42,735 nucleotides of DNA, taken from Acinetobacter lactucae (GTDB taxonomy: Bacteria > Pseudomonadota > Gammaproteobacteria > Pseudomonadales > Moraxellaceae). The position numbers and the translations under genes are program-made. The DNA is taken from contig NZ_LRPE01000025.1 in the NCBI RefSeq assembly GCF_001605885.1, positions 1 through 42,735 of the forward strand. The letters are read 5' to 3'. This document shows, in pieces, positions 18,267 to 26,531 of the stretch. The notes below the pieces were generated by a model. The model saw only the letters and a list, made by a program, of their open reading frames with translations. It was not told the origin of the DNA and made no database searches. Position 1 is the first letter of the stretch, and each line of letters starts with the position of its first letter.

Positions 18267-18668
18267 ATGAGTAGGGAGACGTTTGTGCAAAATATGGAAA
18301 CTACTGCGGTTGATCAATTCGCAGAGCTATTGGGTGTACAAGTGTTGCATCGCAGTTTTGATGAGGCGCGTTGTCAGCTTAATGTAAAAGACGAACACAT
18401 GAATGCATTGGGCGGTGTGCATGGTGGGGTCATATTTTCTTTAGCCGATATTGCTTTTGCGATGGCTTGTAATGCAGGGGATGCGCCATATACAGGCCTA
18501 CAGGCGGATATTCGTTATATGAGCGGTGCAAAAGATAGGGTCTTATTTGCAACGGCAACCAAGGTCGGCAGTAGTAAAAAATTCGCGCATTACGAAGTGG
18601 TGATAACAGACGGTTTGAATAATAGAGTCGCTTTATTTACATCTACCTGTTATAGGCTTGCGCCGTGA
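18267..18668 (+). CDS. paaI: Hydroxyphenylacetyl-CoA thioesterase PaaI
   Basis: PaaI is a hot-dog-fold thioesterase that hydrolyses ring-hydroxylated phenylacetyl-CoAs and so spares CoA. The active-site region NALGGVHGGVIFSLADIAFAM carries the HGG turn and the conserved Asp. The length is 133 residues (E. coli 140). AAGGAA precedes the ATG at good distance. Here it closes the cluster after paaY, whereas in E. coli it lies between paaH and paaJ. A 59-base gap separates it from paaY, with no terminator seen, so it is probably co-transcribed with paaXY. Confidence 0.93.
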   Translation: MSRETFVQNMETTAVDQFAELLGVQVLHRSFDEARCQLNVKDEHMNALGGVHGGVIFSLADIAFAMACNAGDAPYTGLQADIRYMSGAKDRVLFATATKVGSSKKFAHYEVVITDGLNNRVALFTSTCYRLAP

Positions 18669-18685
18669 TAGGTGGTTGGTTTTGA

Positions 18686-18716
18686 AAAAAAGCCCTTGCT
18701 TTTGTAGGGGCTTTTT
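18686..18716. terminator. Bidirectional terminator after paaI
   Basis: AAAAAGCCC (18687-18695) pairs with GGGCTTTTT (18708-18716) around a 12-nt loop, with A- and T-runs on both sides. It separates paaI from the convergent STAND/nuclease gene, whose stop is at 18787. Confidence 0.8.
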
Positions 18717-18786
18717 AACAATACGAATAAATGAAAATAGGCTCAATCTAATAGAGTAAGAATTATCTTTTCTAAATTAAAGTAAT

Positions 18787-21700
18787 TTAATAATCAAAAC
18801 GTTCATTATTAACCCTAGATTCATCATCATCTTTTTTAGATTGTATATCAATCATCTTTAATAATTCTTTTTCTTTTTTATATATTAAAGGTAAGAGTTC
18901 TGGGTGCGAAAGTTCTAATTTATCTTTTAAAGAGGTAAGATAAGGAATTCTTTGTTTTAATACATCAGACCATCTACCTGAATACACTATATTTCCTTTA
19001 ATTTCAAAAATATTATTTTGAATGATATCTTCTAAAGTTTGAGATGGGGTTTTACTAATATTTAGTAGGCTTTTTGTTAGATCTAACCAATTAATGTCAC
19101 CATTATCTTGAATAATAAGTAAACTAGAGTTTTTAATCCACTGATTCATTTTGTTTTGATCGTTGTTAATCCAATATAAAACTTTATCCTCTTTTGCATA
19201 AACAAGAACTTTTAAGAAATCATTTTTCCACAGTCTGTTCATAAATTCTTGATCTTCTAAAAATAAGGAAATAAACTCTGTTGTACACTCTTCTGCAGAT
19301 AACTTTAATAATCTAAATTTCTTAGAATTTCGATATATTGAAATATACCTTTCTTCGTGAAATATACTTTTAATATCTTTTAGAATTTTATTTTTTGTGG
19401 TTTGATCTAATGTAAGTAAATATTTTAATGCATCTTCGCTATGGTCGTAATTATTATCATTTTTAAATATTTCTTGAATATTATTGATTAAAATATCTCG
19501 ATACTTTTCATCCAGTTTTTTTTGAAAAAAACATTCCTGTAAAAGTGTAAATTTAACTTCATCTAGAGCTGAAATATTAATTAATGCATCAAGTAAAATT
19601 TCATATTGATTGTTAGTAATTCTTTGGCGATGTTTGTAACCAGAAATACTAGGAAAATTTAAAACCTCCATTTTTTTGCTTGTAATTAAATTAGAAAAAT
19701 ATAAAAAATCATCATCATTTTCACAAGTTTGCATTAATAGCAAGCAAACCATGTATTTATAGTTTTCATGTTTTGTCATAAATTCAATTATACGATAAAA
19801 TTCCTTTGTCGATTTCTTTTTAAAACCCTTTAAGATACCTAGTAAAAATTCAGAAGAACGTAGTTGTTTTTCAATATTTAAAAATTTAATATATTCCATA
19901 AATTGGTCGCTATCAGTAAATACTTGTGCTGAATTTTCACCTAATTTAATTAAATAATTATTCTCTACCCAGCCACTATTTGCCGAAATTAATAGTTCTA
20001 AATTTTCTTTTAATACTTCTATATTTTGAAGATTTTTAGAAATATAATTTATAAGATGTTCGTAGCTATCAAATTCTGGGATTTTTATTGAATCTTCTTC
20101 GTCAGAATCTTTGAGTATTTCATCTAATTTATAGTCTGGAACAAAAATATAAGACTTTATTAATTCACTTATATTGGATTTGTTTGGTCTCAAATCAATT
20201 TCTAACTCACTTAACTCTTCTAAAATTTTTGGAGCTTTACTTTTTAACTCATCTGTATTCCACTTAATAATATTTAATATTTTATTGTGAGCTTCAACAA
20301 AAAAACTTCTTTTATTAAAAATTTCTAAATGTTTTTTTACTGTTTCAGTTTCTCCACATGTCCAAATTATTTCCTTGAGATGATTTACAAAAATTGTTCT
20401 CGCTTTAGCTATCCCACGAATATCTAATTCGTTCAGAATTTCTAGCAAAAAATCAACCCAAGATAAGATTTCCTCATATGTTTTAGGGTGATAGCCATAA
20501 TCAGAAGACTTTCCACTTTCAGTAGATTCTCTTATGAAATATCCATATTCATGAAAATTTAAAGCTATGGAAATACAATCTAGTAAAATAGATTGATATA
20601 CCTCTTGTGATTTTAGTTCATTTAATATTTCTTTTTTCTGTTCCAAGTCAGCTAGAGTCTCAGAAGTATATAATCTAAATAAGGAAGTTACTAAATCACG
20701 AATTGAATTGTTTCTTTCATTCTCTTTTTCATCTTTAGCAAAATAAATTAATAATTTAAAAGCATCTTTAAAATTATGTTTTTGATACGCTAAAGATCTA
20801 ACCAATCGAGATAATTCAACAAAATGTAGATTTTCTCTTGTTAAGAATTTTTTATCTAATGCATGTTTCTGCTCAATTAAAGCCAGTAATTGATCTTCTG
20901 CAATTAAAGATAATAACCGAATTTTTACTAAATCTTGACTGTCATAAGAGTCATTTAAAATGTTTTCACCTAACCAGCCGTTATTGCTAAGCCATAAATT
21001 AGCTAGTTCTTTTACTTTAGGTACATCATGTAAATAGCTTAAGCGTTTAATAAAAGAGGTCTGAAGCCGAACAGGCATTTTTGCAGTAAATTCATTAATT
21101 TTAGAGACTAATTTTGTCGAAATGAGTTCTTTAGCTAAATGGTTTGCTAAAGCATGAGGCAATATTGCTCTCCATTTTCCACGTTGTTGTACAATATCTT
21201 TATTCTTAAGATTTTCTATAGCCTCAATAGCGGTATCTGCATCTACTCTTGCTAATCCTGCTAAGAAATCTAGTTCCGAGTTTTCTTCTCCGCTATCTTC
21301 AATATTAAACGAATAAACTAAAGCAAAATTTTGTGCAACTTTTAATAATTCTTCATTTACGTGACCTTGCTGCCAAAACAATCTTTCAAAAAGCTCCTTG
21401 TCTGTTAGTAAAGCTAAGTTATCTGTTCTTTCAATGTTCGATGCTATAGCTAAAGCCAAACGATAGTTTCCACCAGCAAACTCTGCAATTTTCCGACTAT
21501 TTAGGTCATTAATATGGGGATAATGACGTTCAATAACTTTTTGAACAATTTCTACACTAATCGGTTTTAATTTATAAACATCTGTTCTTTCTGGTAAATC
21601 ATCTTTTACATCATATTCAATTGTCATCAAAGTAATTTGTGAGTTTTGAACTTTTCTCGTTAGATTTGCATGAGTATCTTGTCCACAATTATCTACAATT

Positions 21701-22551
21701 AAAATATAAGATTTATTTTTCTGTATTAGCTCTTCAATAAAGTGTTCAGGCATAGGGATTGGTGAGTCACCTAAATCACAGTACCAAACTTGTCGATGAT
21801 CTAAACTATTTTCACCGATACGCTCATCAAATAATGCTTGTGCAAAGCGAGTTTTGCCAACACCTGATAAACCAACTAATCGGACTGAAGAATTAGAACT
21901 ACTAAGCTTTTTACGTATTTCATTAATACCATCTACAACATTTAATTCACTATTCTGTTGATGATTTGGTGAAATTACTTTCACATTATCATCAATAAAA
22001 TATTCTTCTTCTAATTTGGATTTTGTATTTGACCAATCATCAAAACGTTGCCAGCCATGTTGTGCTTGTTCAGTAAAGAAGTACTTTGATAAATCATCAT
22101 GTTCTAAACAGACAAACTCTGATTCGAAAAATGAGGTCTCTCTCCATTCCAGTGAAATGCCTAATTCTTTGGCTTTATTTTCTATATCTACCAACGCTTG
22201 AGGAGGGATCATCCTTTTTTCCACATTGCTATATGCCTGACCCCAAATTTGGTTTGTATAGAATAAAAGTTTGGTAAGTTCAGGATAATCGCGTTTTACT
22301 TTATTTAAAGTTTCAATTAAATCATCTTTATGTTCTGAAAGTTTTGTTGAATAGAATTTGGATTGGAACCCGATAATTTCTCCATTATATTTAATAGGAT
22401 TTTTTTCAATACCTGATTGGTTTTTAAAGCCGAACCATCCTCTAGGTAGGTTGAATTCTCGGCAAAATAATAAATATGTAAACCACTCAAAAGTTAACTC
22501 TTTATCGCTAGAGAATTTTGCAGAAAATATTTCCCAATCTGGCTTTATCAT
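18787..22551 (-). CDS. Large nuclease-STAND NTPase, probable phage-defence protein
   Basis: A 1254-residue protein of three visible parts. Residues about 1-150 look like a PD-(D/E)XK (Mrr/Cap4-like) nuclease: Glu32 in an N-terminal helix, NQSGIEKNPI with Glu49, and GFQSKF giving a Q63-x-K65 catalytic pair. Residues about 205-400 are a P-loop NTPase with Walker A GLSGVGKT (227-234) and Walker B ILIVDN (283-288), in the STAND style. The remaining 800 residues are almost wholly helical, leucine- and lysine-rich repeats suitable as a sensor. This resembles Avs-like single-gene defence proteins, which degrade DNA after sensing a phage protein; that role is inferred. The gene is far more A+T-rich than the paa genes and stands alone, suggesting transfer. 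A perfect dyad lies 22 bases upstream. Confidence 0.75.
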   Translation of the reverse strand: MIKPDWEIFSAKFSSDKELTFEWFTYLLFCREFNLPRGWFGFKNQSGIEKNPIKYNGEIIGFQSKFYSTKLSEHKDDLIETLNKVKRDYPELTKLLFYTNQIWGQAYSNVEKRMIPPQALVDIENKAKELGISLEWRETSFFESEFVCLEHDDLSKYFFTEQAQHGWQRFDDWSNTKSKLEEEYFIDDNVKVISPNHQQNSELNVVDGINEIRKKLSSSNSSVRLVGLSGVGKTRFAQALFDERIGENSLDHRQVWYCDLGDSPIPMPEHFIEELIQKNKSYILIVDNCGQDTHANLTRKVQNSQITLMTIEYDVKDDLPERTDVYKLKPISVEIVQKVIERHYPHINDLNSRKIAEFAGGNYRLALAIASNIERTDNLALLTDKELFERLFWQQGHVNEELLKVAQNFALVYSFNIEDSGEENSELDFLAGLARVDADTAIEAIENLKNKDIVQQRGKWRAILPHALANHLAKELISTKLVSKINEFTAKMPVRLQTSFIKRLSYLHDVPKVKELANLWLSNNGWLGENILNDSYDSQDLVKIRLLSLIAEDQLLALIEQKHALDKKFLTRENLHFVELSRLVRSLAYQKHNFKDAFKLLIYFAKDEKENERNNSIRDLVTSLFRLYTSETLADLEQKKEILNELKSQEVYQSILLDCISIALNFHEYGYFIRESTESGKSSDYGYHPKTYEEILSWVDFLLEILNELDIRGIAKARTIFVNHLKEIIWTCGETETVKKHLEIFNKRSFFVEAHNKILNIIKWNTDELKSKAPKILEELSELEIDLRPNKSNISELIKSYIFVPDYKLDEILKDSDEEDSIKIPEFDSYEHLINYISKNLQNIEVLKENLELLISANSGWVENNYLIKLGENSAQVFTDSDQFMEYIKFLNIEKQLRSSEFLLGILKGFKKKSTKEFYRIIEFMTKHENYKYMVCLLLMQTCENDDDFLYFSNLITSKKMEVLNFPSISGYKHRQRITNNQYEILLDALINISALDEVKFTLLQECFFQKKLDEKYRDILINNIQEIFKNDNNYDHSEDALKYLLTLDQTTKNKILKDIKSIFHEERYISIYRNSKKFRLLKLSAEECTTEFISLFLEDQEFMNRLWKNDFLKVLVYAKEDKVLYWINNDQNKMNQWIKNSSLLIIQDNGDINWLDLTKSLLNISKTPSQTLEDIIQNNIFEIKGNIVYSGRWSDVLKQRIPYLTSLKDKLELSHPELLPLIYKKEKELLKMIDIQSKKDDDESRVNNERFDY

Positions 22552-22572
22552 TTTTTATAACCTATTAAATAT

Positions 22573-22597
22573 TTTGATAAATTATATATTTATCAAA
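22573..22597. promoter_or_regulatory. 25-bp dyad just upstream of the defence gene
   Basis: TTTGATAAAT (22573-22582) and ATTTATCAAA (22588-22597) are exact reverse complements around TATAT. The centre lies about 35 bases before the start codon on the minus strand, where a promoter or operator is expected. It may bind a repressor that keeps a toxic nuclease low. Confidence 0.45.
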
Positions 22598-22846
22598 TTT
22601 ATACTAGCTTACACAAGATCTAAGTATTTTATTATGAGACTAATTTCAAATTGATTTTACTTATAAATTTAAATTAGGACGGATTTATATGGTCCTTAGT
22701 AGTGAAATAGGGCCGTTAGTTATTTAACCCTAATTTCATCCAAAGAAATTGTCTAGAAAATCCTCCCTCTATAACGCCCCACTTAACAATAACCCACTCA
22801 TTATTTAGCCGTACTTTTCTAATGATTTAATTTAAAACAAATGGCA

Positions 22847-23121
22847 TTTTGCGTGCTTGACTGCAAAAGGGTAGAACACTATCCTTTGCCTGCTGGCCTA
22901 CATTGCCAGACGGTCGTCGCGGACCGTGATGAAAGATCGCATCAGAGTTATTCCTTCTGAGGGATAGTCTTATGCGTGAACTCCTCGTCTCCTCCCGTTG
23001 CGGTAGGACGGGAGAGGGACACCTTCGGGTGTGCTGGTTATATCTTTCACCAGTCCGCGAACCCTTTCTCGTTCTGCCACCATAATTTTAATGTCGGCAG
23101 AACTCCCAATAAAAAGGAGTT
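22847..23121 (+). ncRNA. Probable structured RNA / mobile-element leader
   Basis: Successive stems are: TTTTGC/GCAAAA (22847, 22863); ACTATCC with GGATAGT (22878-22884 with 22962-22968), enclosing CTGGC/GCCAG (22893-22909) and ACGGTC/GACCGT (22910-22927); CTCCCGT/ACGGGAG (22992-23014); ACACC-TTCG-GGTGT (23019-23032, a UUCG tetraloop); CTGGT/ACCAG (23034-23053); GTTCTGCC/GGCAGAAC (23071-23103); and AACTCC/GGAGTT (23101-23121). The last stem hides an AAGGAG ribosome site and shares three bases with the stem before it, so the two compete. It looks like a long structured 5' leader, perhaps from an integrative element, now without its gene. The strand is inferred from the ribosome site and tetraloop. 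Confidence 0.5.
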
Positions 23122-23358
23122 GGTTTTGCACATCCATTATTTCTTGGCTCTCGATGCCAAAAGCTATAACGACACAGCTTAAAAATTAAAGCAGCTTGAA
23201 CGCCCTAAGGTTTTTAGGCTTAAAGTCATTTTTACTTAAAACTTAGCAACAACAAACTTGAGATGTGCCAAGCACAGTCTTTACGGCTTTGCTATGCCTT
23301 TTTTTCTCCCAAAAAAGTATCTCGCTTAGAAACAACAAGAATTTATAACGGTAAAACT

Positions 23359-23913
23359 ATGCCAAATTTAGTGCTTTCTTCTCGTGCCATACACGTCATC
23401 AATAAGTCGATTGATTTATTTCACCATCGTGGGTTTCATACAGTTGGGGTGGATCGAATCGTCAAAGAGTGTGAAATTACCAAAGCGACTTTTTATAACT
23501 TCTTTCACTCAAAAGAGCGGTTTATTGAAATTTGTTTGATCGTACAAAAAGAACGTTTAAAAGAAAAAGTGGTTTCAATTGTTGAGTACGACCAACGCAC
23601 AAGCGCAATCGATAAACTCAAGAAACTTTATTTCTTACATACCGATGTAGAAGGGCTGTACTTTCTATTATTTAAAGCTATTTTTGAAACGAAACTGATC
23701 TATCCAAACACTTATCAAATCGCGGTGAGATATCGAACATGGCTGATCAATGAAATCTATAGCCAGCTTATAAAACTAAACACCGATGCGACTTTTCAAG
23801 ATGCCAAACTGTTCTTATATATGATTGAAGGCGCAATCATTCAGCTTTTAGACTCAAATCAAGTGGATGAGAGAGAAAAGGTGCTGGATTGTTTTTTTGT
23901 AGGGTTCGTTTAA
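23359..23913 (+). CDS. TetR-family transcriptional regulator
   Basis: A 184-residue TetR-type regulator. The N-terminal helix-turn-helix is clear (RAIHVINKSIDLFHHRGFHT, then VDRIVKECEITKATFYNFFHSKERF). The C-terminal ligand domain is helical and gives no clue to the inducer. The frame is open from 23263, but the ATG at 23359 gives a normal TetR start. Its ribosome site is weak. It lies alone after the structured-RNA block and is followed at once by a relic of a PaaI-like gene, so it may belong to the decayed edge of the insertion. Its target is unknown. Confidence 0.8.
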   Translation: MPNLVLSSRAIHVINKSIDLFHHRGFHTVGVDRIVKECEITKATFYNFFHSKERFIEICLIVQKERLKEKVVSIVEYDQRTSAIDKLKKLYFLHTDVEGLYFLLFKAIFETKLIYPNTYQIAVRYRTWLINEIYSQLIKLNTDATFQDAKLFLYMIEGAIIQLLDSNQVDEREKVLDCFFVGFV

Positions 23914-23928
23914 AACATATACATAAAT

Positions 23929-24000
23929 ACGGGCTTACAGGCTGATGTTCGCTATATGAATGGTGCTAAAAATAATGTTTTATTTGCAACGACAAGGCAT
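23929..24000 (+). pseudogene. Relic of a second PaaI-like thioesterase gene
   Basis: Reading from 23929 gives TGLQADVRYMNGAKNNVLFAT, which aligns without gaps to TGLQADIRYMSGAKDRVLFAT inside PaaI (nucleotides 18492-18554). DNA identity over about 65 bases is roughly 80 per cent, so this is a diverged homologue and not a recent copy. No start and no active-site segment remain; the frame runs into the end of the next gene on the other strand. Confidence 0.7.
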
Positions 24001-24001
24001 A

Positions 24002-24646
24002 TTAACCCGTCTTGTCGTTACCACCATGAGCCGCGATGAACATTTTAACAGCCGATCGACAATAGGATTCGATTTCATGGTCGTCCGTTGCTCGTGCTTC
24101 ATCAAAACGCGCAATCATTAACAGATCACACCCTTTAAAAAGAGCGGCAAACATTCGAGCCGATTGAAAAGGATCAGGCACGTTCAGAAGCGCTTTGGTA
24201 TGCAACTGACATAGCATGGCCTCAATTTGGGTGATGACATGGGTAGGGCCAGCTTCATAATGGAGCTTGCTTAATGTCTTTTGGTTTGTCTTATCGGCTA
24301 CGATCATAGCCTCGACACTACGAACGTCTGGGCTTAATAATGTACGCAGTAAGGACGATCCCACCGCCATGAGCTGTTCTTCGGCTGAACCTTGGAGTCC
24401 TTCAAAAAGAGTTTGTGGTGCAAACTGTTGGCACCGATCCAATATTGCTGCGCTGAAAAGGGCCTCTTTATTTTCGAAATGTCGATAGATACTAAGCTTC
24501 GATATCTTTGCTTTCTGGGCAACTTTGTCCAATGTCGCTGCTTGAAAACCCAATTCGACAAAAAGTTCATACGCAGCATCCACTATCGTTTGAGCTAATG
24601 CTTGATTGACTGGCCGACCACGTTGACTTCTTTTTTTCTCGCTCAC
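24002..24646 (-). CDS. TetR/AcrR-family regulator of the adjacent oxidoreductase
   Basis: A 214-residue TetR-type repressor. A basic tail (SEKKRSQRGRPVNQ) leads into the helix-turn-helix IVDAAYELFVELGFQAATLD / VAQKAKISKLSIYRHFENKEALF. The rest is an AcrR-like ligand domain (FQSARMFAALFKGCDLLMIA). The start is taken as GTG at 24646, where homologues usually begin; an upstream TTG would add 23 unlikely residues. It is divergent from the FAD oxidoreductase at 24890. A near-perfect operator sits in the promoter between them, so local repression of that gene is the likely job. Confidence 0.85.
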   Translation of the reverse strand: MSEKKRSQRGRPVNQALAQTIVDAAYELFVELGFQAATLDKVAQKAKISKLSIYRHFENKEALFSAAILDRCQQFAPQTLFEGLQGSAEEQLMAVGSSLLRTLLSPDVRSVEAMIVADKTNQKTLSKLHYEAGPTHVITQIEAMLCQLHTKALLNVPDPFQSARMFAALFKGCDLLMIARFDEARATDDHEIESYCRSAVKMFIAAHGGNDKTG

Positions 24647-24660
24647 AATAATTATAGTCC

Positions 24661-24692
24661 TTGACAGTATCTTAATTGCTGAATTACGATAC
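24661..24692 (+). promoter_or_regulatory. Sigma-70 promoter with TetR operator inside the spacer
   Basis: TTGACA (24661-24666) and TACGAT (24685-24690) form a -35/-10 pair 18 bp apart, reading towards the oxidoreductase. The dyad GTATCTTAATT-GCTG-AATTACGATAC (24667-24692; 10 of 11 positions pair) fills the spacer and -10 box exactly, as expected for a TetR-type repressor that blocks RNA polymerase. Confidence 0.65.
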
Positions 24693-24889
24693 CATGAAGT
24701 ATCCAAAATGTGCAAGCCAGTGATTAGATCTCAGCGATGTCTTTTAGACCTAGATCTCCTCCTGCATATCTAACACCATGTTGTTCGATGGGGCAGCACA
24801 GAGATGGGTGACTTTCTTAACAATGTCGAAGTGGATTAATTGCTTCAGGCATCAGCTAACTTCTTGATTTAAATTAGGAGCCTATCACT

Positions 24890-25783
24890 ATGGATGATGT
24901 CATCATTATAGGAGGCAGCTTTGCTGGTCTTGCCGCTGCATTGCAACTCGGCCGTGCCCGTCGTAAGGTCACTGTTCTTGACACGGGACTGCCGCGCAAT
25001 CGCTTCGCTGGTCATTCTCATGGTTTGCTTGGACATGACCATAAACCACCGCTAGAAATCTTAGCTGAAGCACGTCGACAGTTAGAACGCTATCCAACGA
25101 TTAAGCTAGTCAATGCTCGGGCTGAAAGCATCTCTGGTTCTATCGATAACTTCTCTGTTCTGACTCACGATGGCAAAACTATGGGCGCACGCCGCCTTAT
25201 CTTAAGCTATGGTGTTGTCGATCAGATGCCTGATATTTCTGGCTTTGCTGAAAATTGGGGTGCATCTATCGTGCCTTGCCCTTATTGCGATGGTTTTGAA
25301 GTTGCTGATCAACATTGGGGGCTCATCTGGTCTGGTCCAAAGTCCCTCAATTATGTACGTCTATATCATGATTGGACGAGTACATTAACAGTCTTCACCA
25401 ATGGTCACGAGATTTCTGCTGATGTTCTGGCAGATCTCGAACGCCGTAATGTAAATGTGGTAGAAGGCCAGATTACCGAAATTGTCCATAACGAAGGGCG
25501 CACAGTAACTGTAGGTCTTGATAACCATCAAAATGTCATGGTTGATATTCTATTTGCACATCCAGACACTAAGCCGTCCGCAGGCTTACACGAATCATTG
25601 GGTCTTGCCACGGTCAATACACCTTTCGGTATAGCTCTTAAAGTTGATGAACGTCGTGAAACCAGTATGCCTGGTATCTATGCCGCTGGTGATCTCGCTA
25701 ATCCACTCATGTCTTCAGTTACCGCAGCATCATCTCAAGGCGCACTCGCGGGTATCTCTGCTCAGCAGTCGATGCTAGTTTGA
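24890..25783 (+). CDS. Thioredoxin-reductase-like FAD/NAD(P) oxidoreductase
   Basis: A 297-residue flavoprotein of the thioredoxin-reductase-like family. FAD is bound by IIGGSFAGLAAALQLGRARR near the N-terminus. A redox-active CPYC pair lies in VPCPYCDGFEV (about residues 125-135). The second dinucleotide fold around LIWSGPKSLNY lacks a clear GxGxxG, so NAD(P)H use may be altered. The C-terminal GIYAAGDLANP is the usual FAD-contact motif. It is shorter than TrxB and no thioredoxin gene is near, so a role in oxidative or electrophile stress, controlled by the divergent TetR, is inferred. TTAGGAG precedes the ATG. Confidence 0.85.
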   Translation: MDDVIIIGGSFAGLAAALQLGRARRKVTVLDTGLPRNRFAGHSHGLLGHDHKPPLEILAEARRQLERYPTIKLVNARAESISGSIDNFSVLTHDGKTMGARRLILSYGVVDQMPDISGFAENWGASIVPCPYCDGFEVADQHWGLIWSGPKSLNYVRLYHDWTSTLTVFTNGHEISADVLADLERRNVNVVEGQITEIVHNEGRTVTVGLDNHQNVMVDILFAHPDTKPSAGLHESLGLATVNTPFGIALKVDERRETSMPGIYAAGDLANPLMSSVTAASSQGALAGISAQQSMLV

Positions 25784-25888
25784 GTGCAAATATTCTTTTC
25801 TTTGACTATGTGATCGTTAGCTTTTGATTAAAGGCACTTCTAAGCAAGCGTTCGCCAATTGATGACTGAATTTTATTGTAATAAGAAT

Positions 25889-25914
25889 AAGGAGGTTTCG
25901 GCCTCTTTGTTTTT
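25889..25914 (+). terminator. Terminator after the oxidoreductase gene
   Basis: AAGGAGG (25889-25895) pairs with CCTCTTT (25902-25908) with one G-U pair and a 6-nt loop, followed by GTTTTT. It lies 106 bases after the stop codon. Confidence 0.55.
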
Positions 25915-26018
25915 CTAAGCATTTCGAGAATTGAAAAGATTATATTTTAGAATTGGACTTTCTAGCCTCATGACACCAATTGTCTAAAAGCACGAATGGA
26001 TGAGCCGCTTTGATTGAT

Positions 26019-26285
26019 TCATTCAAGTTCGAGTTGATCATCATCTTTGGTGACTTTGATTTTTAACTTTTTATATTTTCGTTTGTTTGGGTCAATTGCA
26101 GAATTTATAACTTCATCTGAGAAAGATGCACATAGCATCAATTTTGCGTATGCACGGTAACCTATCAAAATTCTGCGTAGTGGGTAGTCTGTTCTGTTAG
26201 AGTAATAATCGATTCTGGAGTTCAGTTCTTGTAGCAGGGTCTGCTGTGACATGAGGATAATTTCTGTAAGTTGTTCATGCAGCAT
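26019..26285 (-). CDS. Hypothetical 88-residue protein
   Basis: I do not recognise this protein. It is helical at the N-terminus (LLQELNSRIDYYSNR), has a central RRILIGYRAYAKLMLCASFS segment and a charged C-terminus (KYKKLKIKVTKDDDQLELE). An internal ATG at 26252 would shorten it by 11 residues; neither start has a strong ribosome site. It faces away from the small genes to its right. The coherent amphipathic pattern supports a real gene. Confidence 0.55.
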   Translation of the reverse strand: MLHEQLTEIILMSQQTLLQELNSRIDYYSNRTDYPLRRILIGYRAYAKLMLCASFSDEVINSAIDPNKRKYKKLKIKVTKDDDQLELE

Positions 26286-26531
26286 ATAGTGATTTGTCTC
26301 TTCCCAGAAGAATTATTTTGAAAATGTTATAAATTTTAGATAAATAAATATTCATATTGCAGATCGAAGTATTTTTAACATACATCATATTTATTTATTC
26401 TGTTTAAATTTAAGTAGATACACCACAATAAGAAAACTTTATATGATTCTGTAAAATAATGGTAACAACTCTTTTTTAAGCAACAGCGCTCTATGTGTTA
26501 TAGTCAATTTCGATTAATTATTGGCTTTAAA

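Larger units (their letters stand above)
22552..23358. other. Gene-free mosaic region with structured block
   Basis: About 800 bases separate the defence gene from the TetR gene. The left part (22552-22840) is AT-rich and featureless apart from the dyad at 22573. The middle (22847-23121) is much richer in G+C and dense in hairpins (separate entry). The right part includes GCCCTAAGGTTTTTAGGC near 23200, a weak hairpin. No convincing protein gene is seen; the open frame 22976-23182 runs through the hairpins and looks like chance. Confidence 0.55.

Noticed and set aside
22976..23182. 68-codon open frame through the structured block
   Set aside because: It begins with GTG and runs across several perfect hairpins. 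Its residues follow the stems and not a protein pattern. RNA structure explains the stretch better.
18267..24000. Recent duplication of paaI flanking the insertion as target-site repeats
   Set aside because: The second copy is only about 80 per cent identical and lacks both ends, so it is an old or foreign homologue and not a fresh duplication.
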